Source: JAHJGG01 sp041658785
Lineage (GTDB): Bacteria; Patescibacteriota; Patescibacteriia; Magasanikbacterales; UBA922
Length of the DNA stretch: 22,505 nucleotides
Assembly (NCBI GenBank): GCA_041658785.1
Contig: JBAZZL010000017.1
Span: 1-22,505, forward strand
Reading direction: 5' to 3'
Of the stretch, positions 1 to 7,120 are shown piece after piece (within the stretch, counting starts at the first letter, position 1; every line of letters begins with the position of its first letter). Under the pieces are notes generated by a model. The model worked only from the letters and a program-made list of their open reading frames with translations. It did no database searches and was not told the origin of the DNA. Position numbers and translations under genes: made by a program.

Positions 1-216
1 CGTATTTTCGTACTTTTTCGTATTTCGTATCTACAATAGAGGATACGAAATACGAAAAAGTACGAAATTACGAAATAAACCGTATTCGTTTTCGTATTTT
101 CGTACTTTTTCGTATTTCGTATCTACAATAGAGGATACGAAATACGAAAAAGTACGAAATTACGAAATAAACCGTATTCGTTTTCGTATTTTCGTACTTT
201 TTCGTATTTCGTATCT
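1..216. repeat. 92-bp tandem repeat with large internal palindrome (2.3 copies)
   Basis: Copies start at 1, 93 and 185 with a period of exactly 92 bp. Each full copy is an inverted repeat: positions 10-31 are the exact reverse complement of 42-63 around a 10-nt loop, and the pairing extends to 1-31 / 42-72 with one mismatch. The words are built from CGTATTTCGTA-like blocks. The third copy keeps only its left arm and runs straight into the ATG at 217, so the recombinase gene has no separate leader and no Shine-Dalgarno sequence. The repeat may continue to the left of the window. Confidence 0.95.
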
Positions 217-1251
217 ATGAAGAGCTTGCCAAAATTCATCATTGACTTCCTGGAACATCTTGAAGTGGAGCGAAACCGCAGCCAGAAAACGATTGAAAAC
301 TACTCTTTTTATCTGCGGAGGTTTTTGGAATGGTTTGGCGACAAAAATCCTTCAGACATCAACAGTGAAGAGATTCGGAAATACCGGCTCTGGTTGAACC
401 GGTTGATTGACGCGCATGGCGATCCGCTCAAAAAAAATACCCAAAACTATCATCTGATCGCTCTAAGATCGTTTTTGAAATATCTGGCCAAACGCGATGT
501 CAAAACCCTCTCTCCAGAAAAAATTGAACTCATGAAAATGCCGGATCGGGATATTTCTTTTTTGGAAGGAAGCGATCTGAACGCGATTTTGGAAGCGCCG
601 CTGAAACACATTAGCGCCACAACACTACAACACCACAACACTACAACACCGCAACACCGCAACACTACAACCAATAAACCAATCGACTCTCCCTCCCTTA
701 TCGCCTTCAGAGATAAGGCCCTGCTGGAACTTCTATTTTCCACCGGCTTGCGCGTTTCGGAATTGATTAATTTAAAAAAAGAAGATGTCAATTTGAAAAA
801 GGATGAATTTACTGTAATTGGCAAGGGGCGGAAGGCGCGGGTGGTATTTTTGTCTGAACAAGCGAAGTATTGGGTAAAAAAATATCTTGAGTTGCGTAAA
901 GATTTTAATCCCTGCTTATTTGTCTCACACGATAAACGGAGCGGAAATAAAAAAGAAATAAAGAAATATGGAAATAAAGAAATAATTGACCAGCCGTTGA
1001 CGGCGCGATCGGTGCAACGAGCGGTGCAAAAGTATGCTCGGGCCGCGGGTATAACAAAATCGGTAACGCCGCACACCTTGCGCCATTCTTATGCTACCGA
1101 TTTACTGCAAAACGGCGCGGATATCAGAAGCGTTCAGGCTATGCTAGGGCATTCGTCAATCACCACTACGCAAATTTATACGCATATTACAGACAAAGAG
1201 TTGTGGAACGTGCACAAGAGGTTTCATGGGAAGGAACGGGGTAATGATTGA
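217..1251 (+). CDS. Tyrosine recombinase (XerC/XerD family)
   Basis: Site-specific recombinase of 344 aa, acting on DNA in the cytoplasm. Residues 1-110 form the SAM-like DNA-binding domain. The catalytic domain follows, with R179 (TGLRVSEL), K203 (GKGRK), H286 and R289 (HTLRH), H312 (LGHSS) and the nucleophile Y321 (QIYTHI). The full catalytic set is present, so it is probably active. The protein is about 40 residues longer than typical XerC/XerD. The excess sits in a Thr/His/Asn-rich stretch at residues 132-157, encoded by CAACACTACAACACC-like DNA repeats, and in a Lys/Gly/Asn-rich stretch at 240-257. The start at 217 directly abuts the 92-bp repeats. It could be the housekeeping dimer-resolution Xer or a recombinase working on the upstream palindromes. 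The family is certain, the role is not. Confidence 0.93.
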   Translation: MKSLPKFIIDFLEHLEVERNRSQKTIENYSFYLRRFLEWFGDKNPSDINSEEIRKYRLWLNRLIDAHGDPLKKNTQNYHLIALRSFLKYLAKRDVKTLSPEKIELMKMPDRDISFLEGSDLNAILEAPLKHISATTLQHHNTTTPQHRNTTTNKPIDSPSLIAFRDKALLELLFSTGLRVSELINLKKEDVNLKKDEFTVIGKGRKARVVFLSEQAKYWVKKYLELRKDFNPCLFVSHDKRSGNKKEIKKYGNKEIIDQPLTARSVQRAVQKYARAAGITKSVTPHTLRHSYATDLLQNGADIRSVQAMLGHSSITTTQIYTHITDKELWNVHKRFHGKERGND

Positions 1252-1285
1252 CAATTTAGCAAAAAAAAGGTAAACTGGGGGAGTT

Positions 1286-1385
1286 AAAATTCACCTAATT
1301 CACCTAATAAAATGTCAAATTAAAAAATTGGAAATTGGAAATTTTATTAGGTGAATTAGGTGAATTAGAAATTAGGTGAATTTTC
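1286..1385. repeat. TTAGGTGAATTAG-type inverted repeat, copy 1
   Basis: Positions 1288-1313 (AATTCACCTAATTCACCT...) are the exact reverse complement of 1341-1366, giving 26-bp arms around a 27-nt spacer that contains TTGGAAATTGGAAA. A further AATTAGGTGAATT unit follows at 1370-1382. The element fills the gap between the recombinase stop codon and the tRNA-Arg gene. A related hairpin lies at 2346-2521, before tRNA-His. Confidence 0.9.
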
Positions 1386-1389
1386 AGAT

Positions 1390-1461
1390 GGGCCCATAGT
1401 TCAATGGATAGAACACCAGCCTTCTAAGCTGGATATGCGGGTTCGATTCCTGCTGGGCCCA
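1390..1461 (+). tRNA. tRNA-Arg (anticodon TCT)
   Basis: A complete cloverleaf can be folded. The acceptor stem is GGGCCCA/TGGGCCC. The D stem is GTTC/GAAC. The anticodon stem CCAGC/GCTGG encloses the loop CTTCTAA, so the anticodon is TCT and reads AGA. The T arm GCGGG/CCTGC carries the loop TTCGATT. The discriminator base is A1461, and no CCA follows, so the 3' end must be added enzymatically. Confidence 0.96.
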
Positions 1462-1466
1462 CTTGT

Positions 1467-1557
1467 GATTTTAGATTTCAGATTTATGATTTTAGATTTA
1501 GCCAGTGTGTGAATTATATTCCAACAATCAAAAATCATAAATCTAAAATCTGCAATC
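1467..1557. repeat. Imperfect inverted repeat (GATTTTAGATTTCAGATTT type)
   Basis: Positions 1467-1493 and 1531-1557 are reverse complements at 24 of 27 positions, with a 37-nt spacer. The words TTTTAGATTT and TTTCAGATT recur upstream of P2 (about 6977-7000), so this is an interspersed family. It occupies most of the space between tRNA-Arg and the slipin gene. Confidence 0.8.
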
Positions 1558-1590
1558 AAAAAATAATCATAATTCATAACTCACTCATCT

Positions 1591-2337
1591 ATGAACACCC
1601 CCCTCATCCTCGCCGTCATCGTCGGTTTCGTCCTCCTCATCAGTATCAGGCAGGTGAACCAATACCAGCGCGGCGTAAAATTTCAGCTGGGAAAATATGT
1701 CCGGGTCGTTAACCCCGGCTGGCGGTTAATCATTCCCATCATTCAGAGCATGACCAAAGTTGACATCCGCGTCAAAGCCGTGGACGTGCCGCTCCAAGAG
1801 GCCATTACCAAAGACAATGTCTCGGCCAAAATCAACGCCGTCATTTATTACAAAGTGTCGGACGCTTCCAAAGCAGTGCTGGAAGTAGAAAACTTTTGGT
1901 ACGCGGTGAGCCAGCTGGCCCAGACCACCATGCGCAATGTGGTCGGACAGATGGAGCTTGATGATCTCTTGGCCAATCGTGAAATCGCCGCGGAAAAAAT
2001 CAAAACCATTGTTGACCAAGCCAGCGATCCCTGGGGAATAAAAGTGGAAAGCGTGGAACTAAAAGACATCATTCTGCCGGATGACATGCAAAGAGTGATT
2101 GCCAAGCAAGCGGAAGCGGAAAGAGAGAAAAGAGCGGTGATCATCAAGTCGCAAGGAGAAGTAATGGCCGCGGACAATATCTCAAAAGCCGCCGGCATTC
2201 TTTCTTCCGCCCCTGGCGCCCTTCACTTACGCACTCTTTCCACCATCAATGATCTCTCGTCTGACCAATCAAACACCGTCATCTTCGCCGTGCCGCTGGA
2301 AGTGTTGCGGGCGTTTGAGAGAATGGGGAATAAATGA
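1591..2337 (+). CDS. Slipin/stomatin-like SPFH (Band 7) membrane protein
   Basis: A 248-aa SPFH-domain protein that oligomerises at the membrane and is thought to scaffold membrane microdomains. Residues 3-20 form one N-terminal membrane segment. The Band 7 domain follows: QYQRGVKFQLGKY, then a proline-containing membrane-associated stretch (NPGWRLIIPII), a V-x-V beta region, and RNVVGQMELDDLLANRE. The C-terminal helix (RVIAKQAEAEREKRAVIIKSQGE) is the coiled-coil element typical of slipins, and the hydrophobic tail resembles prokaryotic slipins. No NfeD-type protease partner is adjacent, though slipin genes are often paired with one. The start is preceded by TCACTCATCT with no Shine-Dalgarno sequence. 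It is flanked by the two tRNA genes and their hairpins. The family call is secure; the cellular role is inferred. Confidence 0.93.
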   Translation: MNTPLILAVIVGFVLLISIRQVNQYQRGVKFQLGKYVRVVNPGWRLIIPIIQSMTKVDIRVKAVDVPLQEAITKDNVSAKINAVIYYKVSDASKAVLEVENFWYAVSQLAQTTMRNVVGQMELDDLLANREIAAEKIKTIVDQASDPWGIKVESVELKDIILPDDMQRVIAKQAEAEREKRAVIIKSQGEVMAADNISKAAGILSSAPGALHLRTLSTINDLSSDQSNTVIFAVPLEVLRAFERMGNK

Positions 2338-2345
2338 TCTAAATA

Positions 2346-2521
2346 ATTCACCCGTTTGTTTATTCACCTACGTTAATAATTTCTAATAAAATCCCAAATT
2401 ACCAACGTCCAAATCCTTTCTTGGTCGATTATCTGATTATTTGTGAAATATTGGGTATTGGATATTTTATTAGGTGAATTAGAAATTAGGTGAATTAGGT
2501 GAATTAAATAAGCGGGTGAAT
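2346..2521. repeat. TTAGGTGAATTAG-type inverted repeat, copy 2
   Basis: The outer arms are 2346-2369 (ATTCACCCGTTTG...) and 2497-2521 (...AGCGGGTGAAT). The inner arms CTAATAAAAT and ATTTTATTAG also pair. The core TTAGGTGAATTAG is shared with 1286-1385. The element lies between the slipin stop codon and tRNA-His. Confidence 0.82.
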
Positions 2522-2593
2522 TTATAAAAAATCTTAACATTGACAAACGTCCGGTTCCCCTCTATACTTTCACCCGTTCCTAGGCCCCTACCG

Positions 2594-2668
2594 GGGTGGC
2601 CATAGTGAAATGGTTATCACGCGAGTTTGTGGAACTCGCAGTACGGGTTCAATTCCCGTTGGCCACCC
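2594..2668 (+). tRNA. tRNA-His (anticodon GTG)
   Basis: The acceptor stem is GGTGGCC/GGCCACC (2595-2601 with 2661-2667). The extra G at 2594 faces the discriminator C2668, the hallmark G-1:C73 pair of tRNA-His. The anticodon stem CGAGT/ACTCG holds TTGTGGA, giving anticodon GTG. The T loop is TTCAATT. The sequence after C2668 is CAA, so CCA is not encoded. Flanking CCCCTA (2585-2590) and TAGGGG (2672-2677) could extend the precursor helix. Confidence 0.96.
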
Positions 2669-2685
2669 CAATAGGGGTCTAAATA

Positions 2686-2711
2686 AAAAAAGGCTGTTAG
2701 CGGTCTTTTTT
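2686..2711 (+). terminator. Likely intrinsic terminator after tRNA-His
   Basis: AAAAAAGGC pairs with GTCTTTTTT (one G-T wobble) around an 8-nt loop and ends in a run of T. It lies 17 bp after the tRNA and upstream of the ZIP gene. Confidence 0.6.
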
Positions 2712-2773
2712 AGTTGCGGATCTTTTTAATTTAATCTATTTCTGTTAGAATAGATGGTGAATATTAATCTTAG

Positions 2774-2821
2774 TACTTACCTGTTTGTCATTCCGGAATG
2801 ACATTGACGCCAAACGGGTAA
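2774..2821. repeat. Minimal A-family repeat (two fused ends)
   Basis: TTACCTGTTTGTCATTCC is followed directly by GGAATGACATTGACGCCAAACGGGTAA. These are the two outer ends of the A family (CTTACGCGTTTG...GTCATTCC) joined with everything internal removed. It lies just upstream of the ZIP transporter gene. The rest of 2712-2834 shows nothing else clear. Confidence 0.75.
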
Positions 2822-2834
2822 TTTCTAAATCTAT

Positions 2835-3584
2835 ATGATTACAATATATGCGTTATTAAGCGTTTTTCTAGTCAGCCTCATATCTTTTATCGGGGCGCTG
2901 GCCATTTCAATTAATGCTGAAAGACTGAAAAAAATACTGCTTTATCTGGTAAGCTTTTCTGCCGGCGCCCTGTTTGGAGATGTATTTATTCATTTATTGC
3001 CGGAAATAGCGCGAGAGCGCGGATTGGGGCGAATGGCTTCTTTTTATATTCTCCTGGGAATTATATTTTTATTTATTGTAGAAAAAATTATCCATTGGCG
3101 GCATTGCCATCACGGCGATTGCGAAGAAGGACATCTGCATCCATTCGTTTTGACCAATCTTTTCGGCGACAGCATCCACAATTTTATTGATGGACTGATT
3201 ATCGGCGCGAGTTATCTAATCAGCATTCCGATTGGCATTGCCACCACTCTCGCGGTAATCCTTCATGAAATTCCTCAAGAAATAGGCGACTTTGGGGTTC
3301 TCTTGCATGGCGGATTTACCAAGGCAAAAGCTCTGCTGGTAAACTTTGCCACCGCTCTTTTGGCAGTCGCGGGAGCGATCGTTGCGCTGGCGCTCAATTC
3401 ATATACAGAAAATCTCACTTTTTTCTTAATCCCTTTCGCCGCCGGCAACTTTATCTACATTGCGGGGAGCGATCTGATACCAGAGCTCCACAAAGAAAAA
3501 ATCCAGACATCCCAATCATTGCTTCAACTGCTTGCTTTTATGGCTGGCATTGGAATCATGATGTTTCTTTTGATTTTTGGATAA
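2835..3584 (+). CDS. ZIP family metal transporter
   Basis: A 249-aa polytopic membrane protein of the ZIP family (ZupT/SLC39-like), which moves Zn(II), Fe(II) or other divalent metals into the cytoplasm. There are about eight hydrophobic segments. The transport-site motifs are present: HNFIDG near residue 118 in membrane segment 4 and HEIPQE near residue 144 in segment 5. The loop HWRHCHHGDCEEGHLHP (about residues 87-103) is the His/Cys-rich cytoplasmic loop typical of the family. Length is normal. No strong ribosome binding site precedes ATG 2835, and the leader contains a truncated A-family palindrome. The substrate cannot be decided from sequence. The gene appears monocistronic. Confidence 0.94.
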   Translation: MITIYALLSVFLVSLISFIGALAISINAERLKKILLYLVSFSAGALFGDVFIHLLPEIARERGLGRMASFYILLGIIFLFIVEKIIHWRHCHHGDCEEGHLHPFVLTNLFGDSIHNFIDGLIIGASYLISIPIGIATTLAVILHEIPQEIGDFGVLLHGGFTKAKALLVNFATALLAVAGAIVALALNSYTENLTFFLIPFAAGNFIYIAGSDLIPELHKEKIQTSQSLLQLLAFMAGIGIMMFLLIFG

Positions 3585-3630
3585 GTTTGACTCCAAAATC
3601 TAACGCCACACTTGTACAATAGGTGGAGTG

Positions 3631-3664
3631 TCAAATTGATCCGCCAATCGGCGGAGAAATTTGA
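3631..3664 (+). terminator. Hairpin downstream of ZIP gene
   Basis: TCAAATTGATCCGCC pairs with GGCGGAGAAATTTGA with three mismatches and a short AATC loop. No strong T run follows, so it may be a 3'-end stabiliser rather than a true terminator. A second weaker pair (GCCGAATT...AATTCGGC) follows at about 3684-3714. Confidence 0.45.
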
Positions 3665-3772
3665 CCCTTTTGCTGATTTGCCAGCCGAATTTCACTGCGA
3701 CATTCAATTCGGCGCTCCTTATGACAATTACAGATAGTATTGTTGCGTTAAAAAGTTGAATCCAAGTAATTT

Positions 3773-4870
3773 ATGAAAAAACTTCTGATCATTTCCGTTT
3801 CCGCCGGCTCGGGCCATGTGCGGGCCGCTGAAGCAATAGAAAAAACCGCCAGGCTTTTTTATCCCAAGCTGGAAGCAAAACACATTGATCTGGTTGATTA
3901 TACCAATCTGGCCACCAGAAAAGCGGTTTTTGGCGCTTATGCTATAATGGCGAGCCAATGGCCGGAACTTTATGGCTTTTTATACCGAAAAGCCGACACG
4001 CCGAGAGGAAAAAAACAATTTGCGCAATTTGCAAAAATAATAGAAAAAATGAATTCAGAAAAACTGCTTCTTTTTGTTAAAAAATATCAACCGGATTATG
4101 TTCTTTGCACGCACCTTATTTCTGCCAATACTATTGTAAACTTTATTGAAAAAAATAAAATAAAACTGCCAATCGGCACTATTATCACCGATTACAACAC
4201 GCATGAGCTGTGGATCAGTTCAAAAAATCAAGATTATTTTGTCGCTACCCCAAAAATAAAATGGAAACTGAACCAGAAAGGCATTCCGCAAGAAAATATT
4301 TTTGTGAGCGGCATACCGGTTGATCCGGCGTTTTACGAAAAAAAATCCATCGCCCGACTGCAGCAAAATTATAACATTGACAAAACTCGCAAAACTATTC
4401 TTGTCTTATCCGGCGGCCATGGCACAACCAAGATTGGTAAAATAATAAAAATCCTTTTTGGTCTGGCGGAACAAATAAATATTATCGCCATTGCCGGAAA
4501 AAATAAAAAAATGGAAAACAAATTGAAAAAACTCAAACCACCCAGCCAGATAAAATTTTACCCTTTAGGATGGACCGACGCCATTGACGAATATATGCGC
4601 CTGTCTGATCTCATTATTACCAAACCCGGAGGAATCACCGCCACCGAATGCATTACCCTTGGCAAGCCGATAATAATAATTGATCCCATTCCCGGGCAAG
4701 AGGAGCATAACGCGGATTATATTTTATCAAACGGCATGGGAAATGTGGCCAGGAACAGCGCCGACCTGCTGTATTACGCGCATCACCCTCCCGCTCCCAA
4801 ACCGCAAATAGACGAAGTAAAAAACGCGGCAAAAATTATCCTTGACGTAATTGAGAAAAGATTGGATTAG
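3773..4870 (+). CDS. Glycosyltransferase, MGDG synthase/UgtP-like (GT28 family)
   Basis: A 365-aa GT-B fold glycosyltransferase. The N-terminal MGDG-synthase-type domain starts with LIISVSAGSGHVRAAEAI, the acceptor-side loop of the diacylglycerol glucosyl/galactosyl transferases. The C-terminal nucleotide-sugar domain has LVLSGGHGTTKIGK (about residue 212), then the donor-site stretch ITKPGGITATECITLGKP (about residues 282-299) and GQEEHNADY. Members transfer sugar from a UDP-sugar to membrane diacylglycerol and act at the inner membrane face. A UDP-glucose-forming GalU homologue lies at 18951-19847, which would supply the donor. The last bases (TAG stop) coincide with the beginning of an A-family repeat. 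No Shine-Dalgarno sequence is clear. MurG-like activity on another lipid is less likely but possible. Confidence 0.88.
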   Translation: MKKLLIISVSAGSGHVRAAEAIEKTARLFYPKLEAKHIDLVDYTNLATRKAVFGAYAIMASQWPELYGFLYRKADTPRGKKQFAQFAKIIEKMNSEKLLLFVKKYQPDYVLCTHLISANTIVNFIEKNKIKLPIGTIITDYNTHELWISSKNQDYFVATPKIKWKLNQKGIPQENIFVSGIPVDPAFYEKKSIARLQQNYNIDKTRKTILVLSGGHGTTKIGKIIKILFGLAEQINIIAIAGKNKKMENKLKKLKPPSQIKFYPLGWTDAIDEYMRLSDLIITKPGGITATECITLGKPIIIIDPIPGQEEHNADYILSNGMGNVARNSADLLYYAHHPPAPKPQIDEVKNAAKIILDVIEKRLD

Positions 4871-4983
4871 GACTTACCCATTTGTCATTCCGAGCGGAGT
4901 CCCGATTCGCATCGGGGCGAAGTCGAGGAATCCCTTAACGAGTGAATATGCAACAACGTTTGTATTACGTCTACATTGATTGA
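4866..4983 (+). repeat. A-family repeat carrying a GIY-YIG gene fragment (A2)
   Basis: The copy begins ATTAGGACTTAC at the end of the glycosyltransferase gene, runs through GTCATTCCGAGCGGAGT, a palindromic insert CCCGATTCGCATCGGG, GTCGAGGAATCCCTTAACG and AGTGAAT, then continues as ATG CAA CAA CGT TTG TAT TAC GTC TAC ATT GAT TGA (4948-4983). This encodes MQQRLYYVYID, matching the N-terminus MQQRLYYIYI of the GIY-YIG protein at 8593-8892. Confidence 0.85.
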
Positions 4984-5014
4984 GTACTTTGAATTACGAA
5001 ATAGCCTATTTTTG

Positions 5015-5124
5015 TCATTCCCGCGGAGGCGGGAATCCAGTCGCCTCGTCTTACTTATAAGTTAGCCATGTTTCTGGATTCCCGCCGGAGTTTATCCTCG
5101 CGCAGGCGGGGGCGGGAATGACAA
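5015..5124. repeat. B-family repeat, copy 1
   Basis: TGTCATTCCCGCGGAGGCGGG...AATCCAG is matched by the inverted CTGGATTCCCGCC...GCGGGAATGACA. The right arm contains the insert GGAGTTTATCCTCGCGCAGG. A near-identical copy lies at 7637-7731. This is an interspersed palindromic element with a central spacer of about 36 bp. Confidence 0.88.
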
Positions 5125-5183
5125 GTTGATGACAAAATGGCGTTCGGCGACATTCCCCTGTTGGGTGGAAAACCGATCAACGC

Positions 5184-5388
5184 GGCAGCCCGACAACTCT
5201 ATCCCTGTCCCTTTCCCTTATGAAGGGAAAGGGAACCCGTTAAGCAAGATCAACTAAAATTTAATCGCTGGTTTCCCTTTCTCAAAAAGGAAAAGATATT
5301 AACGATTGAATTAAGGACAAAAACCCTCTTAATGAGTCCTCCTTCCCTTCATAAGGGAAGGAGACAGAGGATGAGTTGTCGGGCTGCC
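5184..5388. repeat. C-family repeat, copy 1
   Basis: GGCAGCCCGACAACTCTATC (from 5184) is inverted at the other end as AGTTGTCGGGCTGCC (to 5388). The inside holds CCCTTTCCCTTATGAAGGG and TCCCTTCATAAGGGA hairpins. The related copies at 15549-15692 and 16150-16300 flank the DUF559 gene. Confidence 0.85.
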
Positions 5389-5438
5389 ATCCCTGGCGCG
5401 GTTGTCATCTTGGGTCTGCGGACAGACGGGCATAGCGA

Positions 5439-5646
5439 GTCCTGACTTGTGCAAACTGTTTTTAGTAAAAATAAATTTGGCTTAATAGAGCAAAAATTGG
5501 TTAAAAAAAATCATTTTTGTGGTACTAAGCAATATGTTTCTAAATATCAAGTAAAGTCGCTATATTTCTATAAAGACTGAGGGAAAGAGGGCTTATTTAC
5601 AAGGAATTTTATGCATAGACGCAGTACTAATTTGCTCAAGTCAGGA
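5439..5646. mobile_element. Possible MITE with TCCTGACTTG terminal inverted repeats
   Basis: TCCTGACTTGTGCAAA (5440-5455) and TTTGCTCAAGTCAGGA (5631-5646) are reverse complements with one mismatch and enclose about 175 bp of AT-rich sequence with no open frame of note. It has the look of a small non-autonomous transposon. No target duplication is evident and no related transposase is in the window. Confidence 0.45.
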
Positions 5647-5702
5647 TGTGATTGAAAAAAGATTGGATATAAAATAGCTTTTACAGCCTAAAACGACAAT
5701 AC

Positions 5703-5739
5703 AAAAAAAGACTCTGTTTGATCCCATGAGTCTTTTTTT
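5703..5739. terminator. Bidirectional intrinsic terminator
   Basis: AAAAAAAGACTC and GAGTCTTTTTTT form a perfect 12-bp stem with a 13-nt loop, with an A run on one side and a T run on the other. It works in both directions and lies between the convergent glycosyltransferase gene and the - strand pilin-like array. Confidence 0.85.
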
Positions 5740-5827
5740 ATTTATACTCAATTGCTATTTAAATTCCGTATAATACCCCGTAGCTTAACGTTAAATTATA
5801 GCTAAAACTTAACAAAATAATTAGAAT

Positions 5828-5850
5828 TTAATCCGCCCAAAAGGCGGATC
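5828..5850 (-). terminator. Hairpin after P1 stop codon
   Basis: On the - strand GATCCGCC pairs with GGCGGATT around TTTTG, followed by AAATTCTAATTATTTT. The hairpin lies about 40 nt downstream of the P1 stop codon. The T tract is interrupted, so the terminator call is tentative. Confidence 0.4.
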
Positions 5851-5889
5851 GGAATTAATAAGGCGAAGGGGTATATCTCTCAATCATTT

Positions 5890-6399
5890 CTAGCAAAAAA
5901 TCCACCAGCAAAGTACATCTCTATCGCTTCGCTGGTCGCGAATATCCCGCGGCGCGGTTTCATCCGGACGGACATGGATGCCTTCTTCCCATCCGCTCTC
6001 GCCTTTGGCGATTTTGAAAACATATATGGTAATACTATACGCAGATAATATAATGATACTGCCCAATATCGCGGTAAACAATGTTTTTTTGCCTTTGGTC
6101 ATCTTCTCTTCCTGCCCCCCGCTCGTCATAACCAAATAACCTCCATAAATCAGATAACCAACCATTGCTATGGCGAGAAAGCCAAACGCGACTCTGATAA
6201 ATAATCCGAATAAATACCTTGGATCTTCCGGCTGTTGCTGGTTTGATTCTACAAATCCCGCCCCCTCCGGCCCGGCAAAAGCTTCGGTCTGGGCTTGAAT
6301 ATCCGATTGCGCCCTAACCGGCGTAAAATGAAAAAAACTTGCCAGCAAAAAACCCGCAACAATCAATAGCGCCAAAAAAAATAAACTTTTTTTCTTCAT
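5890..6399 (-). CDS. Pilin-like two-TM protein P1 (VirB2/TrbC type)
   Basis: Last member of the array in transcription order; 169 aa. The signal peptide is residues 1-30 (TPVRA|QSD). The mature head is short (31-63, acidic, Gln-rich). Membrane helices are 66-91 (LFGLFIRVAFGFLAIAMVGY) and 107-129, joined by the loop TSGGQEEKMTKGKK. With the N-terminus outside, the C-terminal tail (130-169, rich in Asp/Arg, ending CWWIFC) would also be outside; its two cysteines could pair. This Arg/Asp tail is absent from the other members. The start is ATG 6399, directly after repeat-derived sequence GAAACTGGAAAT, whose GGAA could serve weakly as a ribosome binding site. The TrbC/VirB2-like fold is inferred from topology and length; a secretion or adhesion role is not shown. 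Confidence 0.75.
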   Translation of the reverse strand: MKKKSLFFLALLIVAGFLLASFFHFTPVRAQSDIQAQTEAFAGPEGAGFVESNQQQPEDPRYLFGLFIRVAFGFLAIAMVGYLIYGGYLVMTSGGQEEKMTKGKKTLFTAILGSIIILSAYSITIYVFKIAKGESGWEEGIHVRPDETAPRDIRDQRSDRDVLCWWIFC

Positions 6400-6401
6400 A
6401 T

Positions 6402-6487
6402 TTCCAGTTTCTAATTTCTAATTTCTAATTTCTCCCGCAGCGAGCGGGATCCCGCTCGCTGCGGGACAATTTCCAATCACTAATTTA
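6402..6487. repeat. 8-bp E-type repeats around a perfect palindrome (D1)
   Basis: TTTCTAAT/TTTCCAGT units surround a 34-bp perfect palindrome at 6433-6466 (half site TCCCGCAGCGAGCGGGA). The block fills the gap between P2 and P1. The palindrome recurs at 7513, 12828 and 13995. Confidence 0.92.
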
Positions 6488-6493
6488 AATCCT

Positions 6494-6934
6494 CTAAAGC
6501 CTTCTTCTGCTAAAAAAATTATTACCATCTTTGACCACCCCCTCTAATCCGCCAAGCAAATACGCTACTAGAGCATATGCCAGCATAACGACCAAAAGTC
6601 CGATTATCGCGCGAGTTACGGTTGATTTGGCTTTATTTACTTTTTCCTCTTCGCCGCGGGCGGTAAGGAACCAGTATCCGCTCATGAGCAAAAGAAAAAT
6701 AAAAATAATTCCCAATAGAGCAAGCGCCACCTGAATTACATACGCAACAATCAGACGCGGATCAAGCGGTTTTTCTGTTGCTTCCGCCCCGGCGCCGGCA
6801 TTGAGCTGGCCCAAAACTTGGCCGCTCAATCCTGAATCTGCCGCCTCATCCGCAAATACCGGGACATAGCTAAACAAAAAAATAGCCACCGCTGCAATAC
6901 AAATCATGATACTGAAAATAATTGCCCCTCTCAT
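6494..6934 (-). CDS. Pilin-like two-TM protein P2
   Basis: A 146-aa protein with signal peptide 1-28 (VPVFA|DEA). The mature head (29-60) is Ala/Gly-rich with no cysteine and ends in KPLDPR; DPR just before helix 1 also occurs in P1 and P7. Helices are about 64-90 (VIQVALALLGIIFIFLLLMS) and 108-128. The loop TARGEEEKVNKAKS matches the array consensus. The C-terminal tail (129-146) ends in basic FSRRRL, unusual for the family. It lies 94 bp upstream of P1 in the same direction. No Shine-Dalgarno sequence is visible before ATG 6934 (leader CCCAAACGAT). Confidence 0.77.
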   Translation of the reverse strand: MRGAIIFSIMICIAAVAIFLFSYVPVFADEAADSGLSGQVLGQLNAGAGAEATEKPLDPRLIVAYVIQVALALLGIIFIFLLLMSGYWFLTARGEEEKVNKAKSTVTRAIIGLLVVMLAYALVAYLLGGLEGVVKDGNNFFSRRRL

Positions 6935-7098
6935 ATCGTTTGGGTTTATGGGTTGAAGAGTTTAAGAGTTTACTAATTTTAGATTTTAGATTTCAGATTG
7001 CTGATTTATCACTGGTCATTGTTACATTGTGGGACAATTTGATGACAATTTTAGGAGTTTCGTAATTCAAAGTAATTTAAGCACGTCACCCAGAGCGG

Positions 7099-7119
7099 AA
7101 GCCGCAATGAAGCGGGCTT
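7099..7119 (-). terminator. Hairpin directly after P3 stop codon
   Basis: On the - strand AAGCCCGC pairs with GCGGCTT (one bulged base) around a 6-nt loop, starting within 4 nt of the P3 TAG. There is no T run, so it is more likely a 3'-end stabiliser. The stretch 6935-7098 otherwise holds only AT-rich TTTTAGATTT-type repeats. Confidence 0.35.
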
Positions 7120-7120
7120 T

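Noticed and set aside
217..1461. Integrative element inserted at tRNA-Arg, using the adjacent tyrosine recombinase
   Set aside because: No second copy of the tRNA 3' end was seen in the window, and no phage or conjugation genes accompany the recombinase. Adjacency alone is not enough.
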